NCBI GenBank assembly: GCA_030386875.1
Contig: CM059558.1
Coordinates: 12,037,501-12,101,500 of the forward strand
Direction: 5' to 3'
DNA length: 64,000 nt
Source: Morinoia aosen
Taxonomy: Eukaryota > Arthropoda > Malacostraca > Amphipoda > Talitridae
Shown: piece by piece, positions 58,796 through 64,000 of the stretch
Layout of the letters: the number at the start of each line of letters is the position of its first letter
Numbering within the stretch: position 1 is the first letter of the stretch
Translations under genes and position numbers: made by a program
The notes under the pieces: generated by a model
Database searches by the model: none
Seen by the model: the letters and a program-made list of their open reading frames with translations, nothing else
Told to the model about the DNA's origin: nothing

Positions 58796-60058
58796 CGCTT
58801 GCGTTTCATGTTCCACTCGAGGGCGTCCAGTGTTGGGCCGCCGGCCAGGCAAAGTAATCCGCAATCGCTGGACGCGGAATCGCTCATCCAATCTCATGTC
58901 CCGGCTATCTCGCTTCTCGATTGAAGGCATATACAACTATATATATGTTCCGAGGTCACTGCTAATACCGCAGGGAGAACTAGGACTGTGTTTAGTGTTA
59001 TAATTACAACTCGTCATAATAACACGCGGATACAGCACCTGTTAACACTTCACTGTATATGAATTGAGTCATATCGTATGAGGGTGTGTCATGAGTGGGA
59101 CATTTTAAGATTTACAAGTTTGTTTACTCAGTGAAGGGTTTCATTAAAAGTAGATCAATATTAAATTCGCTATCACACAACATTATATTCGTAGATAAAT
59201 ATTAAATTCGCCGAGTTGATGTATCTGGCTACTTCGCATGAAATCGAGACAAGGCGACTTATTTTTTGATGATTTCAGAATTTTTCTTTAAAGCCCATAC
59301 ACAAACTAGCACAATTCTCTAATCGCTATTTGTGCCTGGGTTTTTGTTAAGTTTTTGTACGGTTTCAAGCATAATTTTGAAAGTAGAATAATTTCGTTCT
59401 GAGTTCAAAACTGGAGTACATTCCATAACTTTCAAGTTGGCTGAGAACTTACTCCTGGACTGGCGTGGAGAATAATTTCAAAATAGTCATGATTTAAAAC
59501 ATAGAGAACACAAATTTACAACTACAACTGGATGAATTAGACTAGAAAACTCTTCATCGAATTGACTCACCGTCGAATAAATAATTTTTAGTCACAAAAA
59601 AAAAACATTTTAGTGCGAAAATTAACGCAAAAAACGCCTTTTGAAAGAACAACCCACATACAAGGAAAATAAACCAAAGCCGAATATAACCACACATGAT
59701 CGATGACCATTCAGTTTTTTTATGAAATATTTATCGTTATATTTCAATTTTAATTCTTTATATTTATTAATACATTTTTTATTTATATTGGAACTTACTT
59801 ATGAAATATTTAAATAAATATTGTTTATTTATTTAAATCACTTTTATTAATACATTCATTTAAGGAATATCTTTATTGTGTATTAAAAATCCCTTGGAAA
59901 ATTTTGACTGATTGGTGAACACTAGTACTTGAAAGAACGATAATAAAAAATTATGCAATGAAGAACACCTACTCCTTTGATAAAATTGTTAGTGTTTAAC
60001 TCTGATACAGATCATCTTTCTTCTCTGTTTCGCCAGCTACCTCCACTTCTCCAATTGT
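58796..60058. other. No recognisable gene
   Basis: GC-richer to about 58,930, then AT-rich, with a TATTTAT-rich low-complexity tract at 59,730-59,870. No gene or clear repeat unit was recognised. Confidence 0.45.
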
Positions 60059-60348
60059 GCTCGCGGTGGCACAGTGGTTAAGGGATCAGCCTTGTATGTT
60101 GGAGACGAGGGTTCGTATCCCGGTGCTGGCGCGGACATTTTCCCCGTTGGGTATAAGGGAAAGCTCAAGCACAATACCCCACTCAACCCAGGTGTCGGAA
60201 ATGGGTACCGGCTTTACGGGGGAACCGTCATGGTGTCCTATATATAGTGTTAGTTATAAGACATTTGAAAAACCAATGCTAAGATCATATGTATCAGGCT
60301 TGATTGGAAATAAAGCATCCTGAAGATGCCGATGTTTGTTTGTTTGTT
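60059..60348 (+). mobile_element. tRNA-derived SINE
   Basis: The head carries an internal Pol III promoter: A box TGGCACAGTGG (60067-60077) and B box GGTTCGTATCC (60110-60120), spaced as in tRNA genes. A ~190-bp tRNA-unrelated body follows, ending GCATCCTGAAGATGCCGATG and a (GTTT)n tail (60,334-60,348). The arms do not fold into a proper acceptor stem and the body is far longer than a tRNA, so it is a SINE and not a tRNA gene. The tail probably matches the 3' end of its partner LINE. The tail abuts the tail of the minus-strand LINE copy. Confidence 0.88.
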
Positions 60349-60460
60349 AAAAAAAAGAAAAGAAAGAAAAAATGTGTATTTCCAAGTTGTCACATGAGAT
60401 ACATGCCAACATATTGGCTTTTAAAAGTTTCTTAATATAGGACATCCTAAAACAAATGTT

Positions 60461-60893
60461 CCATACGAGGAGTACTAATTGATAAACCATCCGAGGTGTA
60501 CAAGTAGATAAGCCATACGAGGCATAATAATAGACAAACTATACGAGGTGCACTAATAGACAAACTATCTGAGGTGTACAAGCAGATAGACCATACGAGG
60601 CATATTAATTGAGAAAATACACGAGGCGTACTAATAGACAAACCATTCGTGGTGTGCTAGTAGTCTAACAAAAGTTCTATACTAGGAGTACTAATTGACA
60701 AACCATCCGAGGTGTACAAATAGATAAGCCATACGAGGCATAATAATAGGCAAACCATACGAGGTGTACTAATAGACAAGCTATCAGAGGTGTACAAATA
60801 GATAGACCATACGAGGCATATTAATAGACAAAATATACGAGGCGTACTAATAGACAAACCATACGTGGCGGGCCAATAGTCTATCTCGATCAA
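60461..60893 (-). repeat. 26-bp minisatellite in LINE 3' UTR, second copy
   Basis: Same 26-bp units and the same two-block higher-order layout as at 36,011-36,433, in reverse orientation. The two arrays are almost the same length, so the array has been stable since the copies separated. Confidence 0.88.
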
Positions 60894-62264
60894 GGGTAGT
60901 TGGATGAGAAATGAAAAATATGCCCTAAAAATATGCGAAGCCCTATCACCACCAAAAACATATTTAATATCTTCTCGATATTCACCACATCATGCGGACA
61001 TGGGTACATGGGATAAAATAGAGATACAGTATAAGTCGGTTACCACTCATGATTGAAAAATATCTACAAAATATTGATAGAAATGGGTAAACAAATATAC
61101 TCAATATCAAAATTCATAGCTTGTACAACATAAGGACAGAAAGATAATTTTACTACGATTCATATGCTCAAATTGCACTTTATTTCATTAACTATATTTG
61201 ACATTAATCCGATTCACAGAAACGCCCTCTGGGGAAGTGATAGATCTATTTTTGAATCATTTCGCTAGTGCATTAAAATTTATTAACCGGATGGTTTTCG
61301 CGTAAAGAAATGAAATAGAAACATGTATATCTATATATGTAAATACATATATATACCTACACACGTACACACACATATTAATATGTATACTTATTGAAAA
61401 TGAAATATTAGAAAAAAATACACATATATATAAAATAAAAGATAAAAGAAACCTACCATCTACTACACAGAAAATGACAGTTGAGCTCACTGTAATCCTA
61501 AGAAATTTTTTCGCAAAAAATAATAACTAAAAGGATAAGAAGACTTCGAAAAACATCAAAATTTACTGGTTTTTAAATTCTTCACAGAAATTTTTAAAGA
61601 AAAATCAGGTTATAGTCAAGAAGCAACACGATTCTTCAGCATTATACGGACATGTGTACGTGGGATAAAATGGAGTAACATTGAGGCCGGATATCACATC
61701 TGAGTGGAGAATATTCACAAAATTCGGCACATATAGGTAGATTAGGCTTTGGTCCAAAGTGATAATTTTAATTACAGAAATTTAGAGTTTTTTCCAATTT
61801 GAAAGTTCAGTGCTAGTGTGCGCTGAACGCACGAAAAAAAATAAAAAAATAAAAAGACTAAATGCAATGCTTAAATTACCCCCTTCCCTCCAGCTCAGCC
61901 GAAAATCGATTGAAAACATCTTCGAAAATGATTTTGAAATAGCGAGACAACGTTAGCCAAAAATTTAATTCATTATAAACTTTGCACAACCCTCACATCT
62001 ATAAACCTGTTTATTGGTGTACACACAAAATGTATTTCATGGTATATTTGTCATACGGACGTTAAATATTAATACAGAAAAGAGAAAGAAATAATAAAAT
62101 AAAGATTAGGAAATACTCCTAATTATGGAAAGAACGTTCGTTCTGCTGCATTGAACTGACGGTTGTGGTGCTCATTGTTGTCGATAGAAATAAGTAAGAT
62201 GAATAATATACGAATCGCTTAGCAAACGTAAAATGAAATAATTTCTAAATTTCTAACAGAAATT

Positions 62265-63420
62265 TCAGGAAAATAAAAAATTTCTGATAGATGGGAAGTT
62301 CATACCGAAATGCTGCAGGCCCAATGACAGAGATGCAAAATGACGTGACACATTTACTCGAAATTCTTTTCCAGTTTTAGAGTTTTTGATATGCTGGGGA
62401 AGCTTGTTCCACAAAAAAGCTCCAGAAACTGAAAGAGCTTTTTGTCCCACGTTAGATGAACGGTAACTGACTAAAACATCGTTCCTCCGGTTTGGTCTTT
62501 CGTTTGGGATATTAGATGGAAAAAATTTTACCACCTCTGCATTACTTTGGGGGAGGTACAAAGAGGAGAATACTCGTCGAGCTTTCTGGATCATAAATCT
62601 GTTCGGTATTGGGATCCAGTCGAGTTTTCTTAAAAGAGGGGTGACATGATCGTATTTATTGAAATTTTCTTTGCATACCACTTTGGCGGCGAAGTTTACA
62701 TATTTTTGCAACTCTTCCTGACGACATTGAGGTAAATATCCCCACACAAGACTGCAGTAGTCCAGACGCGATAAAACTAAAAACTGAACTAATAATCTAG
62801 ATTTTTCGTCAAGTGTTTTCTTTATACGATGAAAGAACATTAAGGTTCCGTTAATTTTGTTGCACATTGTTTCGACGTGTGAAGTGAAAGTCATATTTTT
62901 GTCAAACCAAACACCCAGATTTTTAACCTTATCTACTGGTTTAATTGTATGGTCTCCAAATGTTAGCTTGAATGGTGGTAAATTTTCAGTCGCATTCTGC
63001 GATCCAAAAATAATGCATTGCGTTTTACTTGCGTTAAGTTTGAGGCCATTATGGTCATACCACAATTTCAGATTTCTCAGAAGGTTTTCAGCGTTGGCTT
63101 GTGTTTCTTTTAAATCCGCTGTTGAGCTTGTCATGACAATTTGCACGTCATCAGCATACATTGAGATTTTTGTGTTTGCCGGCATGGTGGGGAAATCATT
63201 GATGAAAATTGAAAATAGGAGTGGGCCGATGATTGAACCTTGAGGAACGCCAAAATTATTTGGTATGAATGATGACATTTTGTTATTCAAGCTCACTGCA
63301 TGAGAGCGGTTTAGTAGGTAGCTTTCAAACCACTGAGTGTCTATTCTGAGGTTTGAAATTTTTTGTAGAAGTTTCTTATGCTCAACACTGTCGAAAGCTT
63401 TAGAGATCAAGCAATAGTAG
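62265..63420 (-). pseudogene. LINE ORF2 fragment: RT palm to C-terminus
   Basis: An open stretch of about 381 codons, open from SKAFDSVEHKKLLQK, with GVPQGSIIGPLLFSIFINDF, MYADDVQIVM and a complete C-terminal region ending with a stop at 62,265. A 2-bp deletion near 63,407 (CTCTAAAG against CTCTCCAAAG) breaks the frame just before the open stretch. It retains the frame where the plus-strand copy has a +1 insertion (33,872) and a TAG (34,574), so it is the better guide to the C-terminus. Without EN and the RT fingers it is non-functional. Confidence 0.92.
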
Positions 63421-63440
63421 GAGAGTTAATTTTTTTGGTT

Positions 63441-63849
63441 TTTTAATCAGCAACATTGTAGAGAAAAGCTATGAGTCCCATTCTTTAGCGGCGCAAAACT
63501 TCAAACGATGCAGTTTTTCTATTAATAAAAATCCCGTGATAACATTTGAGCTAACAATTCTTGGAGGCGAAAAACTGTTCGCTTGCCATGAATATCAAAT
63601 AAGATGTCATGTAAGATCATTTCGTGAAAATCAATCTTGAAAAAGGGTATCTTATATTTCAAATACATCTCAATCTCAGTATACTATTATTGATAGCCTA
63701 GTATTAATTTAGCATTCAATCCATAGAATCCAAGTTCAATTTGAACGCATCGAGCCTCAACATATCCAGAAATTGATTTTTCCCGTGCAACCGAGTGTTC
63801 GTAAGCTGGCCTGGGTGAACTGGATGAAATCAGAGTTGAAAATTCAAGT
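63441..63849. other. No recognisable gene
   Basis: AT-rich flank of the truncated LINE. No ORF or repeat was recognised. Confidence 0.5.
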
Positions 63850-64000
63850 CTACCTTATTTCTGCTCTCAGTGGCATGTAATGCCACCCACAGTCCACCTT
63901 ATTTCTGCTTTCAGTGGCATGTAATACCACCCACAGTCCACCTTATTTCTGCTTTCAGTGGCACGTAATGCCACCCACAGTCCACCTTATTTCTGCTTTC
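63850..64000. repeat. 44-bp tandem repeat running off the window
   Basis: At least three copies of a 44-bp unit, CCACCTTATTTCTGCTTTCA plus GTGGCATGTAATGCCACCCA, nearly identical and continuing beyond the right edge. Each unit contains an inverted pair GTGGCAT/ATGCCAC. Confidence 0.93.

Larger units (their letters stand above)
60349..63440 (-). mobile_element. 5'-truncated LINE copy, minus strand
   Basis: Closely similar to 33,440-36,545 read in reverse. It starts (5' end) near 63,440 inside the RT domain and ends at the T-rich tail (A-rich on the plus strand) at 60,349. 5' truncation is the usual result of incomplete target-primed reverse transcription. It proves the full 3' UTR, minisatellite included, is part of the element. 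No clear target-site duplication was found. Confidence 0.9.

Noticed and set aside
60059..60131. A functional tRNA gene
   Set aside because: The A and B boxes are good, but the acceptor arms do not pair and the sequence continues into a SINE body and tail.
33440..63440. The two LINE copies as terminal inverted repeats of a 30-kb mobile unit
   Set aside because: The minus-strand copy is truncated inside RT as expected of retrotransposition, and the plus-strand copy extends ~4 kb further 5'. Independent insertions explain this more simply.

Overview
This window looks like gene-poor, repeat-dominated nuclear DNA from an arthropod, most likely an insect. That inference rests on an AT-rich background, mariner- and piggyBac-style miniature elements, a BEL/Pao retroelement, a Jockey/CR1-superfamily-like LINE, a tRNA-derived SINE and CCTAA-rich (insect-telomere-like) short repeats. 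I found no intact host protein-coding gene, no rRNA gene and no functional tRNA gene. The species cannot be named from sequence alone.

1-23,624: a head-to-tail array of a ~5.5-kb satellite-like unit, in four full copies (5515, 5498, 5453 and 5467 bp) and one truncated copy. Every full unit carries the same landmarks in the same order: a T-tract, a 9-bp-stem hairpin, a CA microsatellite, a 20-bp CCTAA-rich array, a GC-rich double hairpin, and a ~2-kb tract rich in ACTCA/TGAGT. Units 1-2 and 4-5 form two subfamilies; unit 3 is a mosaic of them. One stem of the double hairpin differs between subfamilies by a compensatory base-pair change.

23,625-26,516: a decayed BEL/Pao retrotransposon fragment (zinc knuckle, protease, RT, RNase H, start of the integrase region). 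It abuts the array inside a hairpin loop and ends in a GAGTCG minisatellite. 27,232-28,600 holds a piggyBac-like MITE, a 27-bp minisatellite and a possible LTR-like remnant.

29,195-36,545: a near full-length but broken LINE. ORF1 has a coiled-coil-like stretch and a divergent SGNH-hydrolase-like domain. ORF2 reads OTU-type cysteine protease, then APE-type endonuclease, then reverse transcriptase. The ~2-kb 3' UTR contains a 26-bp minisatellite with ~219-bp higher-order periodicity and ends in a T-rich tail. A second, 5'-truncated copy lies on the minus strand at 60,349-63,440, and its tail abuts the tail of a tRNA-derived SINE (60,059-60,348).

36,546-60,058: AT-rich DNA with no recognisable genes, studded with a mariner relic, long-TIR foldback elements, a 675-bp palindrome, three members of one TTAA-flanked MITE family, a ~220-bp dispersed repeat in four copies, and several independent minisatellites. 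A 44-bp tandem repeat runs off the right edge.

The parts do not form a pathway. The two most notable items are the 5.5-kb array with its covarying GC hairpin, and the LINE with an OTU domain fused upstream of its endonuclease.
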